Source of the DNA: Leptoclinus maculatus
Lineage: Eukaryota > Chordata > Actinopteri > Perciformes > Stichaeidae
NCBI GenBank assembly: GCA_032191485.1
Contig: JAVDOI010000003.1
Coordinates: forward strand, 18,058,649-18,122,648
Direction of reading: 5' to 3'
DNA: 64,000 bases
This document shows positions 1 through 49,082 of the stretch, one piece after another. The notes beneath the pieces were generated by a model. The model did not search any database. It was not told the DNA's origin and saw nothing but the letters and a program-made list of their open reading frames with translations. The position numbers and the translations under genes are program-made. Every line of letters starts with the position of its first letter. The first letter of the stretch is position 1.

Positions 1-3000
1 GACCAATAATCTACTTATTGTGAAATAAATGTCTCAAAACACTCGCAGTAAACAGCCTTCAAGCTAATGACCGTGCACTTATTTACACCCGTCCGTCCGG
101 CATTGTTCAAACCGACATGACAACTGGAAGTGTAAACAAAAAGTGTACTCAGTTAATCCGCTATAACCGCCTGAGGGCGTGTCACGTTACAGGCTCTAAT
201 CAGGTTTGTGGAGGCTCCAGAGAGAGCATGGTTTCCATCCCAAGCAGGAGCCAAAAACAAGGTGACATTTCTAATTAGAATGAAATCAGCAGCTTGTTTT
301 GTGTTTGTTTGGCAGCACTCAGACTCACTCGTGATTTAAAACCCCGATGCTACATCCTTTTAGAGCCCTCTTTAGTGTGTCTTTGACTTTAATGATATAT
401 ACCTGGCTCTTCCTGTGTGTCAGCTGAATACCATGAAGCATAAAACGATTTACTCATGAGTCATTTCAACGATAACACATTTTTTTAAATCGAGACATTG
501 CAGCATAGTTGCATCTTGACTCATTTGTTCTATAAAATAGCACCTCTATCTCCAATACTGATCATTCAGTGATCTAATTAGGTTGAGTTTCAATACATTT
601 GTACATGCGAGTTCATGCATGTGTGTATTTTCGGCGGTCAGACATGACACATATGTATCACTAGTTGCTGAATCTTCGTCTTGACATCAGCTGGTGCAGC
701 TCCGATTGTCTCGCCCAATAAAACGACAAACACTCTTGCTGGGAAGGAAATTCAAGACGTGACTTTCTGATGCCATTTGCCATTCCTGTGATTCCGGTTT
801 CATGTCTCAGTGTTGTGTGGGTTTCAGTCCTCTCACCGAGTGCCAGGGCCTCTCCTTTCTCTGAAGATGGAGACACATTTGGCGTTTCACCAGCTGTTTC
901 ACAAAATATGTGCAGCTCTCTCTCTCGTCTGGCGGCCCCTTGCATTTTGGCACATGACCCTGCGGTGGAGGGCGGACACTTGGCGGCGGGATTCCCTTGC
1001 AAGGTGGGGCCAGGCCCGTATGTGGAGTGCCACATATTCAACCGCCTGCATCCATATCTGACACGGTCTTTTTCGTCACAGCGCTGATAGTTATTCCGCT
1101 TTTCATTCTTGTGAAGGTTGCAGTATCGATAATAACCCGCAATTGCAGTGTGGTTATTAATCCCTTTGGATTAGGGCCAAGGATTCTTGTGAGGCCTTCA
1201 AAGTGCCGGCTGGGTGTTTCCAGACAAGCCGTGGCTGCAGTACCAGATAACAGACGGAGAGATGACCTCCAAAAGCAACATACACTGTCGAGCAGCTTTC
1301 TGGCACTCTGATAGAGAGACTATAATGAGGACACGGTGACAACGTTTGATTCATGTTATCCTCGAGGTTACAGTCAATTTGATGCTACTCACTGGCATTG
1401 TCCCAGAATTCATGATAACTCACTGAAGTGTCCCCCCCCCCTCCTCCTCCTCCTCCTCCTCCTCCTCCTTCCTCCCACCACATCACTGCCCTGTTGGGGG
1501 AGCAACTCAGGACAATGGACAAGGCCATGTGAGTGATGACCCCTGCTGGTGGGATGAGGTAAGTGCAACTCCAAGCATCTTGTTTTTCCATTTAGGCATC
1601 CGGTGCTTAGAAATGTTGATGGTTTCTTACTGATCCTGGAGCTCAAATGTGTGTTTTTCATGAGTTACAGATTATGGATAGCACCGCATCCATCTACGCA
1701 TGGCCTTAAAGCAGCAACTTCTTTGTCTCAACTGCCCATTTTGACATAAGCAAGACAATAGCTCTCCCTGTGGTCTGATGTTGATAGATGCAAGCTGCAT
1801 GTCCTGTGAAAGCTTCTTATTCAGTTACTGATATTTTAAGCTGTGAAATCTGTTTGACAGATCCCCTGCAGCTGAGATTCCCAATTAAAAAGAGTCGTCG
1901 CTGCCTCGTGTCAAAGCCTTCAGAGCAGTGAAAAACATGGCTAGTCGCTAATGACGTCTGCAACAGAGAGCTGTCACGTTCAGGACTTGTATAGAATCAA
2001 GACAGACAACCAAAAATTATACTTGTGTGACTTGATAGACTTCAGCTCGGATGAGTGTTTTATTTAAACTGCAACGATGCCTGTTCAGTTAGAGGTGCAG
2101 ATCTCACCATAGCGTTTACCTTCAGCGTGAGTCAGAGCTTGTCGTTGCCAAACAAAGACTGTATAAAAGATAACTGTGACTAACCCGGCTGACAGTGACT
2201 CTGTGGGGAGCGCTGTCACAGGTGTTGTTCCGTAATAAAAAATGATCCTGGTGTTTATTCCACTGTTAACACAGAAATACACCGATGTATAGTTAGTGTG
2301 TAGAGGAGAGAGCACTCTTAACAATAGTCCCTTTATTGCTCTACCTCCCATAGTGTCTCTGGATCCAAGCACAACCCCCAGTGAGAGAACAAACGGGGAA
2401 GCACAATCAAAGATATGGAATGGTTTCTGCCAGGAAACGGGCCTAATTGATTTCCTCTTTGTCTCTCCTGTGCATGTATCTGTAACATGGAGGAGCGGAG
2501 GACTGACAGAGGATGAGGGAGAAAGTAGGAGAAAGACAGAGAGGCCATCAGAGGTCATCCTCCGGGACTGCAGAAGCTCTGCGCCTCGATCCATCTCCAC
2601 AGACTGCGATTCATCGGGGAGAACACCTGCAATGTATGCTGTTCTGCATGCATGCTCGCCTGCCTGTGTTCCTGACTGCAGCAAACATCTGGCAGAGGAG
2701 CAAATGGATTCAAAAAAGAACATCTGCACAGCAGCAAAGCAGCCGAGTAAACAAACACTCCTGATGAAAGTAGTCACAGTTCCCAAACACAAGGCTACAT
2801 TGTTGACCGCTTTTCATTAATCCCATATTAAGTATTGGCACTGTTGTCCTCCATTTCAACTGCTTGGAAGACAGCTCACTTGTGTCGTTGTACGGTAACG
2901 CACACACACTGTGCAGGGATCCACTCTGATATACTGCAATACATTTTTATTGCTCCAAAAGAAAAGTCAATTAGCAAGGTATGCATATGAAATAAAGTGT

Positions 3001-4869
3001 AAAACAGGGAGCAATTTCCGAAACAGCATGCAGCAATATTCAGACAGATAATGGATGTGTTCATGCAGAAATACTCCGTATGTTGCACATAGCAATGAGC
3101 AGCATACTGTAAATTTGGAAATATATATATATAATATGCCTAAATACCCATCGGGTAATAATGCTCTTTCATTTCTTCAACACAACATAGTTAAATGTCC
3201 TTCAATTCATTATATTTTCTCTCGTTCTTTTTCACAAGAGAGCCCCGAGACAACAATACAGGATCCCTCCAATGCAGCACAGTTCCAACATTAAGACTGC
3301 ACACTTGAGCAGGAGTGCGTACTGTAAGTGCACACCATTGGCTTATGGCGGTCATGTGACTGCAGACTGTAGTCCCCTGTGTTAGGAAACAGTAATTGAG
3401 GCTTCCATATGGTATAGATCAGATGTAGCCTTCACCACAGCATTCCTCCAGCACAGAGGCTCCACGCTTGTGTCCACAATGAAAACGGAGCTAATCAAAC
3501 AACTATCTCCAAAAGACGATATAATATATTCTCTCTCTTGTCTTACTGCATCTCAGTTATAAGACATCTTCCTCTAAACACTCTTTTTTTTTTACTGAAA
3601 ACAAGAGCAGTATTCTTGTGGGTTTTCTTTTAGAAACAAATATTTGTTTTTGTTATGATATACTGCTATATAATCTTATAATATTTGAGGAGAGTGTCTG
3701 TGTTGGTCTTTGCAGTACAAAAAAAATCACATTTTTCTATGTCAAATTTTGCCAAACATAATCCTTCCTACTTTATACATTTAACAAAGGAGGTGGTTAT
3801 ATTAGGCTTGACAGTCCTACATCTGCTTGTGATGCTGCCAGAATCATGTGTATCCCATAATATATCATGTGCTGCCCTCATTGCACCCTGAGTACATAAT
3901 GTAGTGCGACTATTCCCTTTACAGTTGTACAACATGAGCTAGAATATGTGTGACTATGAGTTCTAGAACACTGTTTTAATATATAAAACCTGCATTGTAG
4001 TATGCAAATAATTTACCAGCTTGATTCATTATACCACACCAGTGCATGTGGACAACATGAAATTATTTGACAGGAAAATGCACAAAATAACAAGAAATTT
4101 AATCAATTTAAAGACTCTCGTCATGAGAAACAAAACTCAATTTAGGAGCAATGTCACATGAATATCCCAAATTAAATTGTAGACAGCTTAAAAGCAAATG
4201 TGTCTACTATGAAATACAAAATACCCTGACATAAGACAGCTCACATAAATTTTGTACCAACTATAAACAAACAAAAGTGTGTGCCCCCCAAACAATTGGG
4301 CCAGGCATTATCTGTAAAGTAATCATTTATTTATATAGTAATTGATCATCAATCAGTGGTTGGTGATAAACCTTGAAGTTTAGTAACCCCTCTTGCATTA
4401 ATTAAATATAAATAAGCCTATTCCTCTCAACCACATGGGGCCCTCTCCCCTGGTGGGTCCTGAACCTCTTGAGCTAAGGGGTTTGGGGTCATAGCATTTG
4501 GTTTTCAGCGTTGGACAGGGATGCTTAGTTTTTAGATACACCAAGTTACAGGTAAGTATTTTATGTTTTAATATCTACCAACTCTGGGGCATGTGTGTAT
4601 TAGCAAAATCTTCAGGTGCACAACCAGAGTTCCACCTTTTAACATCTTATAGGTTGAAACCACACTATTTGCTTCAGTTTTAAGCCAGTTTCTGTGCTAC
4701 ATCATGGCAGTAAAGTAAAACCGTTTCCATTTCACATCCACAGGAAAAACTGAGACTATTCTTTTCCTCCCATTCATCATCTAAACCAGCAGCTACACGA
4801 CTAGCGTACTAATTAACTACGCAGGTAACGTTAACTAAGTAACTAACGTGAAGTGAACGGGGATATAGA
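1..4869. other. Intergenic region upstream of mta1
   Basis: No exon-like sequence was recognised on either strand. The open frames here (for instance 235 codons on the minus strand at 2085-2792) have no recognisable domain or conserved motif. Contents are simple: a C9 then (TCC)n tract at 1432-1470 and short AT runs. Distal control elements cannot be told from background by eye. Confidence 0.6.
1432..1470. repeat. C9 plus (CTC)n triplet tract
   Basis: A poly-C run continues into about ten CTC/TCC triplets, a homopurine-homopyrimidine simple repeat. Confidence 0.9.
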
Positions 4870-5223
4870 AAGATAAATCCGTGACGTCACGTGTGGGACT
4901 ACAACAAAGCCCGTGGCGTAGCGTCATTTTGAAACATACTAGTAGTTTACGGTTGAAACAGTAAACTAGTAATGAAATGAGTTATTTGTGACAATACTTT
5001 CCCCCCTAAACAAATACTGCTGCCGAACTTCGGGGTTTATAAAAAAAAAAAAAAAAATAGGTGTACTGTCTCTTTAAGGTCCCTCGGCTAGTCTGTTTCG
5101 TATTGATCAATCCACCATTTTCCAACACACAGCGGCGGCAGTGCTAACACAGCTCCGGCAGCGCGAGAGAGAAGAGAGAGCCACCCCTCTACCTGGAGAG
5201 GAAGCCAGGGACCGGGGGCAGTC
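4870..5223 (+). promoter_or_regulatory. mta1: mta1 promoter and 5' UTR region
   Basis: The block just upstream of the start codon contains a perfect CRE, TGACGTCA (4882-4889), overlapping an E-box, CACGTG (4888-4893). A YY1-like element CCACCATTTT lies at 5112-5121, in the usual position near or just below a transcription start. No TATA box is evident, as expected for a housekeeping chromatin gene. The purine-rich stretch at about 5150-5210 is probably 5' UTR. The start codon at 5224 has G at -3 and G at +4 and opens the family-invariant MAANMYRVG. The exact transcription start cannot be read from sequence. An A16 run at 5041-5057 lies between the CRE block and the UTR. Confidence 0.6.
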
Positions 5224-41914
<36,691 letters not shown>

Positions 41915-42540
41915 GCGCTCTGTGGGAACACAAACGACAAACCCCAGTGAGGTGAGTCTCTGTACATTTACCTCGTGGTCTCTAGGATATAACACTAAGG
42001 TTTATAAAAGGCATAGATTCATATTTTAACTGTACTCAAACTGACTACATTGGCTCATCATCGCGTCCCTCTGTGTCTTTTTTTTTGGCAGCAGAGGGTG
42101 ACGTGAAATGGAAAGGCACTTTCCAACAAACCATCGGCGAGTGCAGCGGAGGAGAGGCCAGCGTTGCTCACCTTTTTTCTGGAGTCGGCGTGGGTCTGTC
42201 GCGCTGCTGGAGACCAACCGGTAGTTCATCACTTTTGGCTGTGGGTCGATGAGAAGATGAGCCTGACTGTACAGGACTGTGTTTATTACTTACATTTCTC
42301 GTTATTACTTGTCATTGTAATTATTGTTATTGTTATTATAATTTTTTTTACCAACTATAACTCCGCTTATTGTTTGTCGATCAAACGATGGAACTCGTGA
42401 AGTTTCATGAAAACTGCTTGCAGAGCCCCGTGGAGAAGGGTGGAAGGACTGTAACATAAGCCACTTGCATCTTCTATGTGTTTTTTTTTTTTTTTTTTTT
42501 TTTAACAAATTAAATTCAACAAGGAGACCGACTTTTATTT
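41915..42540 (+). other. mta1: mta1 3' UTR, with a possible UTR intron and weak poly(A) signal
   Basis: Non-coding sequence follows the stop codon. A good donor (GAG|gtgagt, intron from 41952) and a strong acceptor (T-rich tract then ggcag, ending 42091) would remove a 140-nt intron starting 37 nt after the stop, close enough to avoid nonsense-mediated decay. An ATTAAA at 42509-42514 is followed by a T-rich stretch around 42557-42590 and may be the cleavage signal. A T23 run lies just before it. A longer UTR reaching about 43.1 kb cannot be excluded. Confidence 0.45.
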
Positions 42541-43337
42541 CAGCGCCACAAGTTAACTCCTTGTCTTTTTGTTTTCGATGAATTTGAATGCTTTTTCGAG
42601 GAAATCTTCTGTTTTGTGAGCCGGCCCCGCTCTTCGGGCCAGAGAGGTTTAACTTATTGAGAAAGACTTGCTGTTTTTTCTACCTTTTTCACAAGTAATG
42701 CATCAATGCTTAGATAATGTAATTAAAAAAAGATAATTGATTTTCCCCCTCTTCTGTTGGTGTCTGTGCACAGAGGTGAGAGGTGTTTTCTTACTCACAC
42801 AGGTATGCAAACAGGGTATTATGCAAAATCCCATCCCACGTTGCTTTATTATGTTTTGAACCTTTAAAAAAAAAGAAAAAAAAGATCAGTATTTGAAAAT
42901 GGACAAACACAGCCATGTTTTGTAAGCAACCTTAAAAAAAAAACAACCAAAAATCAAGAATGTGTTCTGCTTTCATGTCCAGTCTTTTTGTCAATGTGTT
43001 TATCTTTATTTTATGTTCAGTAGTAGCTTGTCTTGATATAAACATCAGTCATAGGTCGATACAAGAAAATATACAAATATCGAAAAAGAAAACCATCTGC
43101 TGACAGTTATTTTTGTTGTATCATCTCCACCCATTGAGATATTGACGGAACCATAAGATGGAACGGATAAAACATGTTACTACTTAAAAAGTAGTTTCTC
43201 AGAAAGATAGGTTTTTAAGAAGTAATATAGAAGATATTTACCCGAGACAGTGTGCTGGTTTTAGTCTCAAAATACCAACAAATGAATCGTGATGTCATAT
43301 TCTAGATCAAGATAATACTAACAAGCTACCCAGCAGG

Positions 43338-43570
43338 TAAACGCATTTAAATGAGTTAAAATTAGCTCCACCTTTAACTGCAAGCAACGTTAAAGTGATT
43401 TACACATTAATGCATCAATGATAGTAATAACACAATAACGTATATTATTCAGAAGTACTTTTATATTTTGATACTAATACTTGTGTTTTTACTCAAGTAA
43501 CATTTCCAATGCAGGGCTTTTAATGTATTTTTTACACTGTGGTATTTCTACTACTTGCTTAAATACTGGG
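43338..43570 (+). repeat. Teleost interspersed repeat, 3' part
   Basis: Contains gttaaaattagctccacctt (43356-43375), then gatactaatacttgtgtttt and tactcaagtaacatttccaa, ending with the acactgtggtatttctacta block. These form, in order, the 3' half of a repeat I recognise from many fish genomes (probably a non-autonomous hAT-like element). Confidence 0.65.
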
Positions 43571-44280
43571 GGAAACTTTCAGTTAAAAAGGATCAACAAC
43601 GTCTCCACGGCCTGTAAGCTCATATGAAATCCAAATCAATCCTGCACACATGTGATTGTGTTACTCTCTAATCGTCTAAAACGGTCACATTGTATGCAAA
43701 GAATCTGCTTTTATCTGAATATTTTCTAGTCCAGGCTTTGCCTACAATTAGAGCTTTAGTTCATCTCTGTTTAAGATTGTTTGTGCTCTGCAGAAACTCC
43801 ATATTTATCGTATCCACTGGTGCTCAATCATGGATAAATGTTCTGTTATTTTCTGTTTCAGTCCACTTATCCGTAGGGCGATGCCGATAGCTAACCTAAT
43901 GATTGTGAGGGAGCACCCCTCCTGTCTTTATGAGGCTCTGTGGCGCCTGTAAGGTATTGTTTTTAGTATCTACCTCTAACAGCCGATGTGGTGAGTGAGT
44001 ATACAGATAATGTCATTACAGTGTTCTAAAGAAAAGGATCTCTGAGCGATCACTCGTGTCTCGTTGAAAGGGACATTTCCCTTTTGAAGGCCGTCATTAT
44101 TAACGGAGCGTCATCGGGGTCGATATTTCCGTTACATCCTGTATCACATCATCATATATCATCCGGTTTAATCCTTTCATCCGATGCACGTTTGACTACT
44201 GCTTACATCATCAGAATGGTTAATGTAAATCCCCCATGGAGCGACTATGAGTCAATCCCTGCAGCAAAGTGGTGGAATTC

Positions 44281-44566
44281 TGAGGTACTTTTACTTTGAG
44301 TATTTCCATTTCCTGCTACTTTATACTTCTCCACTACATATCAGAGGGAAATATTGTTATATTAAATATGTTAAATACTTTTTACTCCACTAGTTACTCT
44401 GCAGATTCAGATTAATAAACCAAAATATAATCAACTAATTATGATATATTATTATTGGTTAACAACACTAAACTACCCAATAATGATATAATACACAATA
44501 TTATGGGCAGGGCCATTCTGCATAATGAGTACTTTTACTTTTGGTACTTTAAGTATAGTTCGATGT
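44281..44566 (+). repeat. Teleost interspersed repeat, 5' and central part
   Basis: Has tgagtatttccatttcctgc (from 44298), ctactttatacttctccact, and cattctgcataatgagtact (from 44515) in the order of the family at 43338-43570, but lacks the 3' end. Confidence 0.65.
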
Positions 44567-45913
44567 ACAAGTGATGACAAGGAATCATCTAAAAAAAATG
44601 TAAACCACCAATGTTTACATCACCAGCACTACATGTCCGAGTACAGTTTTGTCTCAAAATTGACATCCTTTATAACGCAAATCATGAAAATGTTTTTGGC
44701 AGATTATGAAATGGAGCTAGAGACCATCTTGTGAGGGGATCACACTAGCAGCCAGGGGGGTTTAGAGCAGGGGCCCCCACGTCCTACCCCCCCATAAATC
44801 TGATGCTTTTGCTCGGACCACACCCATTGTCTAACTTGGCCTTCATTTTGATCTCAACTACACACCTGGAAAGTATCACAGCTGCATCTCGCGTGGTTGC
44901 GATACTCTTACGGTGACCGAATCTGTCCACAGCACCTGGCAAAGAACTCGACCCTTGCTTCTGACATAGTTTCCACTACAGTAGGTGTGTACAGGACCAC
45001 ATTTAGCCATGATGACTCACACACACGGACTCAGAAGGTGAAAACAACACCGGCGTCACTGATGCGGCGGGTTGAAAGGCGTCTCACAGTCCACTACTCA
45101 AGAAAGAATTAGCAGGAAGGTGTTGGGGCGAGGCCTTACCTCAGCATTTGTTTGTAACGCACCACACGACTAAAGCACCGTATGACACTGATGAGGACAT
45201 ATGGGCTTCAGGCTGCTACGCCACTCCTGGCTCTTTCTAAACATTCAAAGCGGAGGAGACATTATTTTTGGCGCAGGTGTCACCTCTTCTTGTGTGACTG
45301 GATATGTGTGAGGGTTCACACCTCTTCTTTAAACTCTTCAAATATTCATCCCACTTGGAAGAAGGCCCAGTGAGAATAAACTGGATTACCTCAAAGGTCT
45401 GGAACTTTGGGGAAACAACAGGAAGCCTTTGAAAGTGTAAGAACAATAGTGAAAAATGATTGGATTGTGTGAGTTTTACTGTGAATTTAACACATTTTAG
45501 CTGAATTCAAGTCACTGTCAGTGTCCTTGACAGTGAGGCACACTCTGTAAGTATACACCTGCAGCAAATTATGGTAATGAGGGCAGCTACCTGTTTTGAG
45601 GTACAAAAACAGTACGGCATTCTTGTGCATTTTTTAAATTTGCATTAGGAGGGAAACATTGTCCATCAAGTTTATAACGGGAATAGAAGAGGAAAACACA
45701 GTATCAATTAATAAATTAGGTAATTTTTTAATATACAATTTGTTCATAATTCCCATTAAAACAAATAAATCATTTTACAATATGATAGTTATATATTTAT
45801 CACAATCGCTAAAAGCAGCTTTTACCTTATTTAGTGGGATACCATACTAAATTAGTATTTTTAATTACATGAAAACACCAAGGAGAAGGACATATACAGA
45901 TGATATATAATGT

Positions 45914-45965
45914 GCTAATAAGCTTTAGAGGGGCTGGTGGAGGCATTTAGTTACTTTTGGACCAC
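45914..45965 (-). repeat. Short TTAGC-family repeat fragment
   Basis: The stretch agctttagaggggctggtgg and following ttacttttggacc matches the same family as 54010-54190. Confidence 0.5.
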
Positions 45966-46661
45966 ATGGACCCACTGAGGGGACTTCCAGCACAGGGAAC
46001 TACCCGCGTGGAGGTCGGTGATGAAAGGGTTAACCAAAGATGCAAGACGTGCGTGAGTCTGTCTGAGCGTGAGCTGCTGCTGCTGCTGCGGCTGCTGCTG
46101 CGGCAGTGAAGTAAAATGTGTCAATTTCCACCGGACAGCAGAAACACCGTGGAGGAAGGAGACGAGCTGCAGAACCGCCACCGTGACATTCAGGACAATT
46201 TCCCCGGGTGATGTGTTTGATCCGCCGGCCTGCATGCTGAGGGAGACACCGCTGAGCTCAATCTGAAGGTACAACAAATAAAATAAAAAATAAAACCTGC
46301 TCTGAGGATGATTCATGTCCATCTGCTGGAGCCGACATATATGACAACACGTTAGCATGGCTTTTTATGATAACGTATCGATGAAGCTTTTGTGATTAAA
46401 ATGTTTGTTTTCTTAATTTACCCAGCCTTAGATTGAAAATAGCGTTCGGTTATCAGTTCGGTTCGCTTTATTTTTTTTATTTGAACTGTGTCCCAAATTA
46501 AATTAATTGTAATTACTGCAAAGTAAACAGCTGCACATAGTGTTAGAATAAAGGATGCATATTCCTCTTCATTTCTTCATTTGGCATGTTTTTAATGCAG
46601 AGTTGGGCTGTTACTCCTGTTATGGATAGGACAGGTGATATACACCCAGAAACTAGCAGTA

Positions 46662-46669
<8 letters not shown>

Positions 46670-46695
<26 letters not shown>
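46670..46695. repeat. (GT)13 microsatellite
   Basis: Short perfect GT tract. Confidence 0.95.
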
Positions 46696-46696
<1 letters not shown>

Positions 46697-47479
46697 ATCG
46701 TGGCTCTTATATTTCAAAGATGCTTTGTAAGGGATAAACGTGTTTCCATGTCCCCTGCGTCAAATTTCACCAGGCCTAGGGTCTACAGTGCTTTGAATGG
46801 GAGTGTGTGTGTGTGTGGGGGGGGGGGGCTATCTCCCATTGAGTACAGGCAGGCTGTGTACAGTGATCAAGTGGCTTTCTACATCTAATATATAATGCCA
46901 CTGTTCCATCATATACACTGATCCTAATCATTGCATTGTTATGATTATTATTTCATGAGTTTTAATGAATTATTGTAAAGGAGAATTAGGCTTCTTGGGT
47001 GTTTTTAGACCGTACAGTCAGTAGCTATTTAATTAATAATGATTTTGTGTGTCATTGTTTCCTAATTTTTGGATTTCTCCACTGGATCTTGGATTGCTGC
47101 AGAAAAGAAGCTCTGCTGCAAACAAACGTTATGATACTTACACGTTTTGTTCAGTAAGATGAACAATACTTTTTTTGATTTTTGAATTGTGAATGCGTTT
47201 GGCAGAAGTACAAAGCTAACGTTAGGCTACAGACGAGTGGAGTACACGCAACGAGGACTAGCCGGTGTGATGACGTTTTGTAGTCTCATTTAGCCGCTTG
47301 GCTCACTTAAGTCTTTTTTTAAGACACGTATTTTAAATCATAATACAAAACGTTCTATGAAAAATCTCTTAAGCTTATGTTAACCACAGCCCTTATTTCA
47401 GATATCTAACCAAAAAACATTAAAAAAAACATTGACTTCGATACAAGTGAACCCGGAAGTGCAGTCAACTCATTTCCTA

Positions 47480-48225
47480 GTTTTAGGACTCCTTCCTATG
47501 GAAGCCTATTCCCGAGAGCAAAAAAAAAAAAAATCACTAAAAATAAAATAAAAAAAAAATAGTAACTTATAAAACTAAAAAATAGTAACTTAAAAAAAAA
47601 AAAAAAAATAAGATCACTAAAAAAAAAAAAAAAAAAAAAAATTGTAACTTAAAAAAAAAAAAATAAATGTAATTCCCAAAAAAAAAAAAAAAAAAATCCA
47701 CCCACAAAATAAATAATAATAATTCTAATAATTTTTTATTTATTTTTACTTCAAAAAAACTTCAATCCATGTGATGTTTCACATGGATTGTACTGAGCAA
47801 ACGCACCGTTGAATAGAATGTTAGCAAGAAGCAGCTCTGGAGTATAAAGAATGAAACCAATGTGGCTGAGGTGGCGACCAATAAACAGCAACTGGAAACA
47901 TCTTTTTTTTTTTTCTTTTTTGTGAATTAATTATTATTTTTTTTTTGTGATCTTATTATTTATTTTTTTGCTGGCGTGAATGGGCTTCCATAGTTTATTG
48001 GTCGCCACCTCAGCCACATTGGTTTCATTCTTTATACTCCAGAGCTTCAAGGGTGCGTTTGCTCAGTACAATCCATGTGAAACATCATCTGTATTTCATG
48101 TGTGAATTATTATTATTTTTTTTTTTTTTAAGTTACTATTTTTTTTTTTGTGATCTTATTTTTTTTTTTTTTTTGTGATCTTCCTTTTTATTTGCTGGCA
48201 GGAATGGGCTTCCATACCTTCCTGC
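47480..48225. mobile_element. Large fold-back (inverted-repeat) element with A-rich and T-rich wings
   Basis: Inner arms 47773-47886 and 47993-48086 are near-perfect reverse complements (the left arm carries about 20 extra bases) around a 106-bp AT-rich spacer. Outside them an A-rich wing (47520-47760) faces a T-rich wing (48108-48180). A tatggaagcc block (47498-47507) is mirrored by gggcttccata at about 47982 and 48207. The whole can fold into one long hairpin. No coding capacity. Confidence 0.75.
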
Positions 48226-49060
48226 TGCTGTGGGCAGTAAGCAGGTATGATTTAAGAATGAACATATTAGCCTGTATGTCATGCAAGAGAGACAAGTGAA
48301 GGAGACTATAGATCAGTGGTTGTGGTGATTATTAAATTATCAGCCTGTCACATCACTGGTCTCAACATCTGTGCCAACAACAGTTAAATGTGTTGAGGAG
48401 AGCTCGGCACACTCAAAGCTTCACCTCATGTCTCGATGGTTCATCCCCACAAAGAGAGATGGAATATAGTTACTATAATAAGGCCACTATAATAACAATG
48501 GGAACAGAAAATAAAGAAATTGATTTGGTGAAACCGTTCATATGATTATATTGGTCCAACGCTATTTCAGCACTAATTCTAATGTATCTCACCTCGTTCC
48601 TGGTCACACAGTTTAGTAATTAATGTTATTAAAGTTGGAATAGAGGCTATGATGAGCCCTGGTAAGTAACTGATATCTTCTTCGTGAAAAGCAGACTATT
48701 GAGTTCCACTTGACCGGTCCGACGTGTGTAGAGGTCCGTATGGTTATACTGTAGCAGCCGGGTGTCATGCCCCTCGTGCCCATGCTCAGAACCGGCCTGG
48801 ATTTGTACCGCACTGCTCAGTGGGAAGGAGGCGTCACGCTGCAGCGGAGCCCCAGCAGCAGTGCGCATTGGCCCGTAGTTTCCAGGGACAAAATATGATG
48901 ACTTTGGCTATCTCGCGTAACTGCAACCCATGCAGTTTTATCTACAGAGCATTCCCATCGTGATAACGTTTCTTTATCACATTTATGGATGCTGTGGGTT
49001 GGATTGATTTATTCCATATAAGGCCTGCAGTTCACTATCATTTTGGGTGAGATAATCCCT

Positions 49061-49082
49061 GCTGCTGCTGCTGCTGCTGCTT
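49061..49082. repeat. (CTG)7 triplet repeat
   Basis: Perfect CTG/GCT triplets. A CTG/CGG-rich stretch also occurs at 46072-46102. Confidence 0.92.

Noticed and set aside
2085..2820. Overlapping 235-codon (minus) and 174-codon (plus) frames
   Set aside because: Neither shows a recognisable domain, Kozak-supported conserved start or exon structure. Two long overlapping frames in non-coding GC-moderate DNA occur by chance.
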